Shown here piece by piece: positions 1-6,517 of a stretch of DNA of 13,755 nt. The notes under the pieces were generated by a model that made no database searches, was not told where the DNA came from, and saw only the letters and a program-made list of their open reading frames with translations. Positions within the stretch are counted from its first letter, which is position 1. Every line of letters begins with the position of its first letter. Origin of the DNA: an uncultured Oscillibacter sp. (GTDB lineage: Bacteria > Bacillota > Clostridia > Oscillospirales > Oscillospiraceae); contig CAJUJW010000062.1 of the NCBI GenBank assembly GCA_910586735.1, forward strand, positions 1 through 13,755, read 5' to 3'. The translations under genes were made by a program, and so were the position numbers.

Positions 1-470
1 TCCTCTCCGCCAAGAGCGAGGACACGGACAAGATCCTGGGCCTCTCCATGGGGGCCGACGACTACGTCTCCAAGCCCTACAACCCCCAGGAGCTCATCGC
101 CAGGGTGCGCAGCCAGCTGCGGCGGTACACGTCCCTGGGAGACGTGAACGCCGAGGCGCGGCAGGGCCTCATCGTCAACGGGCGGCTCTGCTACGACCCC
201 GCCAGCCGGACCCTCCGGGCCGACGGGGACGAGGTGAAGCTGACCCCCACGGAGACGAAGATCTTCGACCTCCTCATCCGGCACCCCGGCCAGGTCTTCC
301 CCGCCGAGGAGATCTACCGCCGGGTGTGGCACGAGGACGCTTATTCCTGCGAGAACACGGTGATGGTACACATCCGGCGCATCCGGGAAAAGATCGAGCT
401 GAATCCCAAGGAGCCAGACTATGTAAAGGTGGTGTGGGGCATTGGATATAAAATGGAACAGCACGGATAA
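1..470 (+). CDS. OmpR/PhoB-family response regulator (5' truncated by window edge)
   Basis: The DNA-binding half of a two-component system. The window opens inside the gene; the first complete codon is at base 3 and about 155 residues are visible. The end of the receiver domain is recognisable: LSAKSED, then MGADDYVSKPYNPQEL, with the conserved receiver lysine (SKPY) at bases 72-74. The phospho-acceptor aspartate lies upstream, outside the window. A winged-helix effector domain follows from about base 165 to the end (TPTETKIFDLLIRHPGQVF, then NTVMVHIRRIREKIE, then VWGIGYKME), typical of OmpR/PhoB regulators of the VanR-like group in Firmicutes. The gene ends inside the start of the kinase at 442, so the two are translationally coupled. 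The family is clear; the target genes are unknown. The adjacent kinase and lipoprotein are the natural candidates for the same signalling unit. Confidence 0.95.
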   Translation, partial: LSAKSEDTDKILGLSMGADDYVSKPYNPQELIARVRSQLRRYTSLGDVNAEARQGLIVNGRLCYDPASRTLRADGDEVKLTPTETKIFDLLIRHPGQVFPAEEIYRRVWHEDAYSCENTVMVHIRRIREKIELNPKEPDYVKVVWGIGYKMEQHG

Positions 471-2844
471 GGAGCGTCAGGCCCACAAGGACCTGGCGGA
501 GGACTTCCAGGAGATGATGGGCGCGGGAAAGCCCGCCCCGGTGGCCGTGAAGGAGCTCTCCCCGGCGGAGAAGCGCTATTGGCGGCGGCGGAAGGCCCAG
601 GGGGCGGCGGCCCTGCTGGCCTTCTTCCTGGGGGTGAGCCTGATCCTCTCCAGCCTGGGGACGGCGGCCGCCGGCCTGGCCTGGGAGCGGTGGATGGAGC
701 CGCCCGTGGTGGGCCGCTGGCAGAACACCCAGGCTTTCCGGGACGAGGTCTCCAGCCTCCTGCGGGAGTTTCTGACCATCGGCGCCGGGGGCCGGGTGGG
801 CTTCGGGGGCTTTTGGGACGGCGGCTACGACAACGCCGTCATCGTGGAGCAGGAGACCATCCGCTCCTGGTGGGGCTTCGGCGAGACCGTCGCCCAGGTG
901 CTGCCCGCGGACCGGGGAAGCCTCGTCTCCCCGGAGGCGCGCGACTCCTCCCCGGCGGAACCGGACGCGGCCTTTCAGGCGGACAAGAACGTCCTCTACT
1001 ACATCCGAACGGGAAAGGACGGGAAGGTCTACGGCAACGCGGACGGCGGCCTGGACAAGCTCCTTGCCCGGTCTGTGGAGGGATACAACTTCTACCTCCA
1101 GTTTGTGGACGGCAAGGTCTCCATTTTCAAGGACGGCCAGTACCTGGACGTTTACGGGGACGGCTTTTACGACGGGGACTCCCAGTGGTTCGTCCCCGGC
1201 TACGAGAACTTCCCCGTCAGCCCGCAGCTGGAGGGCGTGAAGGTGGTCATGGCCGTCCGGGAGACGCCCATCCGCTATTACGCCGCCGACTATGAAACCG
1301 GCGGCTACACCTCCGGCGGCAGCATGTACTGGCTGGCCCGGAACTTTGAGGAGGGGCGGCGGTTCTACCTCACCCAGGCGGCGCTCTTCGGCGCGGGGCT
1401 CCTCTGCCTGGCGCTGTGGCTGCTGTGGAAGCGGCACGCCGTCGGGCACCTCCGGCGGCTGGCCCGGCTGACCGGGCATGTCTGGACGGAGGCCCGGTTC
1501 CTGCTGGTGACGGCCTGCGCCGTGTGGGCCTTTCTGCCGGGGTTCCTCAGCCTGGACAGCGTCTATGACCTGCTGAACGGCTATTACTGGGAGTGGGACG
1601 GCGGGTACTCCTTCGCCGCCTGGGGCATGGCGGTTGTCCGCCTGGTGACGAAAAATCTCCCGGCGGCGCTGTGCCTCTTCTGGCTCTGCTGGCTGATTCA
1701 CAACGACCACAGGAACAACCCCAGGGAGGACCGGAGGTCCCTCCTGAAGCCCTTTCTCCGGGGACTGCGGGCAAGAGATTTAAAGCGGCCCGTGGAGAAG
1801 CGGCTCAGCCGCCGGGCGGCGCTGTTCGTCCTGACGGCGGTTCTGCTGGCCGGAGAGATGCTGTCCCTCCTGATTAACCTGACTCTCATCGGCTATCCCT
1901 CCTGGCTGCTCTGGACCGTCTACCTGCTGCCGGTGCTGCTGGCGGCGTGGGCGGCGGCTGTCCTGTGCCGCCGGGAGCTGGGCCTGGCAAGGGACCTGGG
2001 GCGTCTGGCCGACCAGGTGGAGGCCGTCCGGGCCGGGGACCTGGAGCGGCCCCTGAAACTCCCGGAGGACGCGGACCTCCGGCAGACGGCGGAGAGCCTC
2101 AACGACATCCAGGCGGGCATGAGGGCCGCCCTGGAAGAGCAGACCCGCAGCGAGCGCATGAAGGTGGAGCTGGTCAGCAACGTGTCCCACGACCTGAAAA
2201 CCCCCCTGACCTCCATTCTCTCCTACGCCGAGCTCCTCCGGCAGGAAGACCTGCCCCCGGCGGCGGCGGACTACGCCCGCATCATCGACGAGAAGGCCCA
2301 GCGGCTGAAAACCATGGTAGAGGACGTGTTCGAGGTCAGCAAGGCGGCGGCGGACCAGCTGCCCGTCCATCTGGAGCGGCTGGACCTGGGGAAGCTCCTG
2401 CGCCAGACCCTGGCGGATATGGACGGGCCCATTCAGCAGAGCGCCCTCACCTTCCGGGCGGAGATTCCCGACGCGCCGGTGATGATCACCGCCGACGGCA
2501 AGCGGCTCTACCGGGTCTTTCAGAATCTTCTCGACAACGCCCTGCGCTACGCCCTGGAGGGCAGCCGGGTGTACCTGACATTGAAAACGGCGGAGAGGCC
2601 GGAGGAGACCCCCGGACAGGCGGAGGTCAGCGTCCGCAATACCTCCCGCACCGAGCTGCCCGAGGGAGTGGACTTCACCGCCCGGTTCGTCCGGGGGGAC
2701 GCCAGCCGCACCGACGGCGGCAGCGGCCTGGGACTGAGCATCGTCAAGAGCTTTGTGGAAGCCTGCGGCGGGGAATTCCGGGTGGAGACCGTGGCGGATT
2801 TGTTTACGGCTATTGTGACGTTCCCAATGGAGGGAGACCAGTAA
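442..2844 (+). CDS. Six-TM sensor histidine kinase with HAMP, partner of the upstream regulator
   Basis: Membrane sensor kinase of 800 residues when read from TTG 442. Order seen: TM1 about 53-79; a large extracytoplasmic domain about 80-308, rich in Tyr/Gly/Asp; TM2 about 309-328; then four more hydrophobic segments near 350-370, 395-415, 459-480 and 488-508; a HAMP-like linker about 510-565; HisKA with phospho-acceptor H583 (NVSHDLKTPLTSILSY); and HATPase_c with N-box N695/N699 (NLLDNALRYA) and G-box 759-768 (GGSGLGLSIV). All catalytic motifs are intact. The start is uncertain. TTG 442 has AAGGTGG nine bases upstream and overlaps the regulator by 29 bases; ATG 514 has GGAGGA ten bases upstream and would give 776 residues. 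The four extra TM segments between sensor and HAMP exceed the usual two-TM plan and may be a second sensory module. The ligand cannot be told from the sequence. A lipoprotein gene follows 14 bases downstream. Confidence 0.95.
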   Translation: MDIKWNSTDKERQAHKDLAEDFQEMMGAGKPAPVAVKELSPAEKRYWRRRKAQGAAALLAFFLGVSLILSSLGTAAAGLAWERWMEPPVVGRWQNTQAFRDEVSSLLREFLTIGAGGRVGFGGFWDGGYDNAVIVEQETIRSWWGFGETVAQVLPADRGSLVSPEARDSSPAEPDAAFQADKNVLYYIRTGKDGKVYGNADGGLDKLLARSVEGYNFYLQFVDGKVSIFKDGQYLDVYGDGFYDGDSQWFVPGYENFPVSPQLEGVKVVMAVRETPIRYYAADYETGGYTSGGSMYWLARNFEEGRRFYLTQAALFGAGLLCLALWLLWKRHAVGHLRRLARLTGHVWTEARFLLVTACAVWAFLPGFLSLDSVYDLLNGYYWEWDGGYSFAAWGMAVVRLVTKNLPAALCLFWLCWLIHNDHRNNPREDRRSLLKPFLRGLRARDLKRPVEKRLSRRAALFVLTAVLLAGEMLSLLINLTLIGYPSWLLWTVYLLPVLLAAWAAAVLCRRELGLARDLGRLADQVEAVRAGDLERPLKLPEDADLRQTAESLNDIQAGMRAALEEQTRSERMKVELVSNVSHDLKTPLTSILSYAELLRQEDLPPAAADYARIIDEKAQRLKTMVEDVFEVSKAAADQLPVHLERLDLGKLLRQTLADMDGPIQQSALTFRAEIPDAPVMITADGKRLYRVFQNLLDNALRYALEGSRVYLTLKTAERPEETPGQAEVSVRNTSRTELPEGVDFTARFVRGDASRTDGGSGLGLSIVKSFVEACGGEFRVETVADLFTAIVTFPMEGDQ

Positions 2845-2858
2845 CGGAGTATGAAGCG

Positions 2859-3668
2859 ATGAAAAGAACACAGTCAAAACGGCTGGCGGCGGCCCTGTGC
2901 GGGGCGCTGCTGGCGGGGTGCCTGGCCGGGTGCGGCCCCTCAACAGCGGCATGGACCGGCGGAACGCCCCAAACGGCGGCGTGTTCCCCGGAGGTCACGG
3001 CTCTGTCCCTCGAGGCGTTTTCCGGGAACGGCGAAGGGGAGGCCCGCGAGTCGGAGCGCTTCCGGCCCTATGAGCCCTTCGGCCTGACCTACGACGCAGA
3101 GAAAAACGAGCTGCGGTTCGGCGGCGAACGGGTGCGGTGGTTCGAGGACTACTACCCCCTGTCCGAGGACGGTGAGCAGGCGGGAGCCGACTTCTTCGAC
3201 GAAGACGGCACGGTGGACGTACACGCCGTCCGGGACAGGAGCGGGCTTGTCCGCCGGGCCGACGGCTCCTACGACCCCAGCGGGATTTTGACCGGCGTCG
3301 AGGCGTTCCCGGAGGAGGAATTTGCCGCCCGTGACATTGAGGCGCTTCGGAATCCCACGCCCGTCACCGCCGTGACCGGCAGCGGAGAATGGTCCGAGGC
3401 GGCCATCGCGGCGGAATACGCGCCCTTCGGCGTGACCTATGACGCGGGAGAATCCCAATGGTATTACAACGGGGAAAAGGTCTGTTACCTCCGGGACGTG
3501 TTGACCTCCAACGGGAAGAGCCTGACCGGCGGAGGGTTCCGGGGCGCCATGCGGACATTGTCCAGCGCGGAGGGCACGGTCCGCATCGAGACCATCCGGG
3601 ACTTCGCGCGCCCGGATTTCCAGGGGTACGGGACCCTGACGGGCGTTCGAGTGATGGGGGACCCCTGA
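2859..3668 (+). CDS. Lipoprotein with two tandem copies of a YxPFGxTYDA...LTGV domain
   Basis: A 269-residue predicted exported lipoprotein of unknown function. The N-terminus MKRTQSKRLAAALCGALLAG is a lipoprotein signal with two possible lipobox cysteines, C21 (LAGC) and C25 (LAGCG). After a linker the protein holds two copies of one unit of about 85 residues. Copy 1 starts YEPFGLTYDAEKNELRFGGE and ends with DGTVDVHAVRD and ILTGVEAF; copy 2 starts YAPFGVTYDAGESQWYYNGE and ends with EGTVRIETIRD and TLTGVRVM. From memory, similar units occur in BlaR1/M56-type membrane proteins of gut clostridia; this is recall, not a search result. The ATG at 2859 is preceded by CGGAG nine bases upstream and lies 14 bases after the kinase stop, so it is probably co-transcribed with the two-component system. 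It may bind or report on the signal sensed by the kinase (inference). It ends just before a long inverted repeat. Confidence 0.85.
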   Translation: MKRTQSKRLAAALCGALLAGCLAGCGPSTAAWTGGTPQTAACSPEVTALSLEAFSGNGEGEARESERFRPYEPFGLTYDAEKNELRFGGERVRWFEDYYPLSEDGEQAGADFFDEDGTVDVHAVRDRSGLVRRADGSYDPSGILTGVEAFPEEEFAARDIEALRNPTPVTAVTGSGEWSEAAIAAEYAPFGVTYDAGESQWYYNGEKVCYLRDVLTSNGKSLTGGGFRGAMRTLSSAEGTVRIETIRDFARPDFQGYGTLTGVRVMGDP

Positions 3669-3681
3669 TTTCGCGGAAAAG

Positions 3682-3748
3682 CGGGCCGCCGAGGGCGGCG
3701 GCCCCTACGGAAGACGAAACCGTAGGGGCCGCCCCCTTGGGCGGCCCG
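3682..3748. terminator. 29-bp GC-rich inverted repeat between convergent genes
   Basis: Arms at 3682-3710 and 3720-3748 are reverse complements at 26 of 29 positions, with a nine-base loop. One of the three mismatches is a G-T pair. The outer part carries CGGGCCGCC and the inner part CCCCTACGG. It sits between the lipoprotein stop (3668) and the spoIIE stop (3757), as expected for a bidirectional terminator. The U-tracts are poor: AAAA precedes it and TTCT follows. Hairpins built around GTAGGGGC and GGCGGCCC are, from memory, frequent as dispersed intergenic repeats in Oscillospiraceae genomes, so it may also be a member of a repeat family. Confidence 0.75.
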
Positions 3749-3756
3749 TTCTCCTG

Positions 3757-5784
3757 TCACACCTCCTTTACCTCCGTCTCCGGGCAATACAGCACCTGCA
3801 CGCCGCAGTCGTCCCGGAGGTGCTCCCGCCGGACGCTCTCCGCCAGAATCAGGCCCGCCAGGTCCTGGGGGTCGTCCCCGGTCCAGGCCGCCAGCAGGTT
3901 CTGGAGCCACTCGTCCCTCTCCGGGTCCGCCACGCCGTCGCTGACCATGACGGCGAAGCCGCCGGGGGCCAGGGGGGCCTTGGTCACGTCCGGCGGCGGA
4001 CCCTGGAGCCCCACGGGCAGGCTGGCCCCGGTGACCCGCCGGACCACGCCGCCCCGCTTCAGATAGCTGGGGGCCGCGCCGCACTTGTAGAAGGCCGCCT
4101 CTTTGGCCCCGGGGTCGTAGACGCACAGGTCCACGGTGGTGAAGGCCCCGCTGTCCGCCCCCCGGAGGCCCATGGCGGAGTTCAGGGTTTTCAGCGCCGC
4201 CTCCGGGGCCACCCCGGCCTCCAGGAACTGCTGGAGCAGGCGGCAGATGAGGGCGGACTCCTTCCGGGCGGGCTCTCCGCTGCCCATGCCGTCCGCCAGC
4301 ACCAGGCAGAAGAGGCCCCGGTCCGTGGGGAAGGAGGCCACCGTGTCCCCGCACACGGTCTCCCCCGCCTTGGGCCGCAGGGCGGCCCCCACCCGGCAGG
4401 GGGGATTCCCCGCCATGGCCGGGGCGGCGGCCTCCAGCCCGGCGGCGGTGGCCGTCAAAAGCTCGGAGAGCTGGGCGTACTGCCCCCTGGCGCTGCGCCG
4501 GGCCTCCTCCAGCTGGCGGCGGTACTGCCGCCGGAGGAGGAAGGCGGAGAGCTCCACATTGATGGCCGCCAGCAGGTCCGGCAGGTGGATGCACCGGCCC
4601 GTGAAGTAGTCCGGGAAGTCCTTGGCCAGGGCCCGGCCCCGCTCCAGCAGGTAGGGAGTGGCGTCGTTCATGGCGTTGAAGGTCCCGGTGTAGTCCTTCT
4701 GCCAGCAGAGCTCACAGAGGGAACAGCCCCGGCAGACCTTCTCCGCCGAGCGGTCGAAGACGATGGCGGGGTTTTCGTCCGCCGCCGCCGGGGCGGACCG
4801 GCCAATGCTGTCGTACAGGTCCCGGAGGGCCGCCGCCGCCCGGTCCAGCCGCCCGCGCCAGGGGGCGGGGGCGGCCGCCTCCTTTTTGCCGGGGGGGATG
4901 GCGGGCCGGACCCGCTTCCCTGCCACAAAGCGCCCCGGCACCGCCAGGAAGATGGCCAGCCCCGCCGCCGCCTCGGGCAGCAGGGGCAGGGGCTGCCCCT
5001 CCGCCAGTGCCGCCGCCCCGGCGGAGGCCAGGAAGGCCAGGGCCGCCAGAGGCCGCCGCCGCCCCTGGCAGCTTCCCGCCGCCAGGCCCCCCAGGCCCAG
5101 GGCCGCCGTCAAGGGCAGGCGGCTGCCGCACAGCTCCGCCGTCAGCCCCAGGCCCAGTCCGAAAGCCGCCCCCCCGGCGATCCCCCGGTCATAGGCCGCC
5201 AGCACCGCCAGGAAGCACAGCAGGGCCCTGGCCGGGGAGAAGCCCAGAATCTCCAGCTCCTCCACCGCCGTCACCAGGGCCCCGGCCAGGAAGATGAGCC
5301 CGTCCACGATCTCCCGGCCCTCCCCGCCCCGGAGGAGGGGGAAGAACAGCCGGGCCGCCGCCGCCAGCAGTCCCGCCGCCGCCAGGCAGTCCGCCAGGCG
5401 CTCCAGGGGGGAGAGGGACTGGAGTATGTAGATGCCCTCCACGGTGACGAAGAGGCCCACCGCCGCCATGGCCATGTTCCAGGGCCGGGAGAGGAGCCAG
5501 GACCCCCCCAGGGCGGCGGAGGCGGTGACGATGAGCACGGCCACCGCCAGAAAGGGCAGGGCCCTGGCGAAGGGGAGGAACAGCGCCGCCCCCGCGAAGG
5601 CCCCCGCCAGGGCGGCGACGCCCTCCGCCCCCGGCCCCGCCGCCGCGATCCAGCCCAGGGCGAAGGGGGCGGCCCCGCCCTCCGTCTGTCCGGCGGCCAG
5701 CGCCGCCGAGAGGAAAAAGCGGACCCCCAGATTCACCAGCCGTCCGGCCCGTTCCCGTTCCAATGTCAGTTGCCCGTGTGCCAC
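3757..5784 (-). CDS. spoIIE: Stage II sporulation protein E (SpoIIE), membrane PP2C phosphatase
   Basis: In sporulation SpoIIE dephosphorylates the anti-anti-sigma factor SpoIIAA in the forespore, releasing sigma-F, and it also acts at the polar septum (known for Bacillus). The 675-residue protein has a long N-terminal block of hydrophobic segments from about 20 to 310. A cysteine cluster follows at C351-x2-C354-x2-C357-x2-C360 (CRGCSLCELC), a pattern I associate with clostridial SpoIIE. The C-terminal PP2C domain has metal-site motifs LADGMGSG (D498), VSDGVADP (D616) and LRDDCG (D658, D659), all intact. It is shorter than the roughly 820 residues of Bacillus SpoIIE, mainly before the phosphatase domain. 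It starts at GTG 5784 with AGGAGGG about eight bases upstream. The gene is extremely GC-rich (one counted line is about 80%), which creates long spurious frames on the opposite strand. It stands alone, convergent with the lipoprotein gene. Confidence 0.96.
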   Translation of the reverse strand: MAHGQLTLERERAGRLVNLGVRFFLSAALAAGQTEGGAAPFALGWIAAAGPGAEGVAALAGAFAGAALFLPFARALPFLAVAVLIVTASAALGGSWLLSRPWNMAMAAVGLFVTVEGIYILQSLSPLERLADCLAAAGLLAAAARLFFPLLRGGEGREIVDGLIFLAGALVTAVEELEILGFSPARALLCFLAVLAAYDRGIAGGAAFGLGLGLTAELCGSRLPLTAALGLGGLAAGSCQGRRRPLAALAFLASAGAAALAEGQPLPLLPEAAAGLAIFLAVPGRFVAGKRVRPAIPPGKKEAAAPAPWRGRLDRAAAALRDLYDSIGRSAPAAADENPAIVFDRSAEKVCRGCSLCELCWQKDYTGTFNAMNDATPYLLERGRALAKDFPDYFTGRCIHLPDLLAAINVELSAFLLRRQYRRQLEEARRSARGQYAQLSELLTATAAGLEAAAPAMAGNPPCRVGAALRPKAGETVCGDTVASFPTDRGLFCLVLADGMGSGEPARKESALICRLLQQFLEAGVAPEAALKTLNSAMGLRGADSGAFTTVDLCVYDPGAKEAAFYKCGAAPSYLKRGGVVRRVTGASLPVGLQGPPPDVTKAPLAPGGFAVMVSDGVADPERDEWLQNLLAAWTGDDPQDLAGLILAESVRREHLRDDCGVQVLYCPETEVKEV

Positions 5785-6101
5785 AGCCTGTCCCTCCTGA
5801 AAAGGTAGTTTTTTCTATTGTAGCGGCAGCGGGAGGAAAAATGCGTCGGGAAAAGCTGGGCGGCGGTTTTCCGGGAGAAAAAGGGGACTTCCGCAACCAC
5901 TGATGAGCGGCAGCGGAAACAGGAGCTGGCCGACTCGATAACCTCCAAAACCCCCGCTCGCACCACGCCGCGGCTCGAAGACATGCGTAAAAAACGGAGG
6001 CACGCCCATAATGAGGTTCTGTAACGATGGTTTCAAAAAATGTAGTAGAGACGGTCGATACGGTGTATTGCAGAAAATCTGAACAAACGGAGGAATCTGC
6101 A
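5785..6101. other. Gap between spoIIE and tnpV with only short orphan reading frames
   Basis: No convincing gene is seen in these 317 bases. They contain the spoIIE leader. On the plus strand there is a 20-codon frame at 5841-5903 with a good GGGAGG site. A 66-codon frame from 5824 to 6024 has no start codon near its 5' end and ends in a basic tail (EDMRKKRRHAHNEVL). A 23-codon frame at 6011-6082 follows CGGAGG, and an in-frame 5' extension of tnpV starts at ATG 6027. The 11-base sequence AGCGGCAGCGG occurs twice (5822-5832 and 5906-5916). Composition falls from the very GC-rich spoIIE to the AT-richer tnpV here. The stretch may be the worn 5' flank of the tnpV-bearing element, or a decayed gene; the sequence alone does not decide. 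Confidence 0.5.
5817..5822 (-). promoter_or_regulatory. Possible -10 element of spoIIE
   Basis: On the minus strand TACAAT lies 32 bases upstream of the GTG start, correctly placed for a short leader carrying the AGGAGGG site. No good TTGACA-like box is visible at 17 or 21 bases further upstream. That would fit an activator-dependent promoter such as the Spo0A-activated one of Bacillus spoIIE, but I see no exact TGTCGAA box. Weak evidence. Confidence 0.35.
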
Positions 6102-6467
6102 ATGAAATCATTATTTGAGGAAATGGGGGGCACCTATCGCCGAGAGGGTGATTATCTTCTCCCGAATCTAACTGTGCCGGAAAGCGTCTCTGTTGGTATT
6201 TGGGGCCAGCGGAGAAAGCAGTATCTGCGAGAGCACAGAAAATCGCTTTACACGGCACTCTTGCCCAGCGGCGAGTTAGACCCCCACCTCGCTGATATTG
6301 ACCGGCAATCCGAGGATATGTTTTCTCAGCTTATAGCACAGATGGCACAGCGGGAGGGAATTACAGAACAGCTCAAGGCTGAAAATCAGATGGAATGGGT
6401 GGGGCGGATGAACAATATACGTTCTGTTGCAACGGATATTGTCAATAAAGAAATCATACATTCCTAA
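6102..6467 (+). CDS. tnpV: TnpV family transposon-encoded protein
   Basis: A 121-residue soluble protein of the TnpV family, small proteins named from Tn4451-type elements and spread through clostridial mobile elements; the biochemical role is not established. Diagnostic stretches are the N-terminal MKSLFEEMGGTYRREGDYLL, the central YLREHRKSLYTALLPSGEL, and the C-terminal NQMEWVGRMNNIR signature at residues 95-107. ATG 6102 was chosen because it is preceded by ACGGAGGAATCTGC and begins the family's usual N-terminus; a longer in-frame start at ATG 6027 has no comparable site. Full length, no break. No recombinase, transposase or inverted repeat ends are seen nearby, so this is a solitary remnant or a passenger between spoIIE and mnmA. 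Base composition (about 48% GC by eye) differs sharply from spoIIE. It ends at a terminator shared with the convergent mnmA. Confidence 0.85.
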   Translation: MKSLFEEMGGTYRREGDYLLPNLTVPESVSVGIWGQRRKQYLREHRKSLYTALLPSGELDPHLADIDRQSEDMFSQLIAQMAQREGITEQLKAENQMEWVGRMNNIRSVATDIVNKEIIHS

Positions 6468-6506
6468 AAGCGATAACGGCGAGGGCATATTCCCTCGCCG
6501 TCGCTT
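6468..6506. terminator. Bidirectional terminator between tnpV and mnmA
   Basis: A hairpin with a nine-base-pair core, CGGCGAGGG (6477-6485) pairing with CCCTCGCCG (6492-6500) across a six-base loop. A 4/1 internal loop extends it to AAGCG (6468-6472) with CGCTT (6502-6506). It begins directly after the tnpV stop and ends 11 bases before the mnmA stop. On the minus strand the stem is followed by CTTTTAGG, a short U-run; on the plus strand by TTGTTCT. Confidence 0.75.
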
Positions 6507-6517
6507 GTTCTATGAAA

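Noticed and set aside
274..1710. A 478-codon minus-strand frame opposite the regulator and kinase, with similar frames at 1780-2952 and 3485-4594
   Set aside because: Same cause: GC-rich antisense shadow with compositionally biased sequence and no domains, against intact genes on the other strand.
3820..5808. A 662-codon open frame on the plus strand opposite spoIIE
   Set aside because: It is the shadow of a very GC-rich gene: low-complexity Gly/Pro/Arg/Gln sequence, no family motif, and it covers a clearly functional SpoIIE.
5823..5860. A Spo0A box upstream of spoIIE
   Set aside because: Expected from Bacillus, but only a distant match (GTCGGGAAAA) is present, not TGTCGAA.
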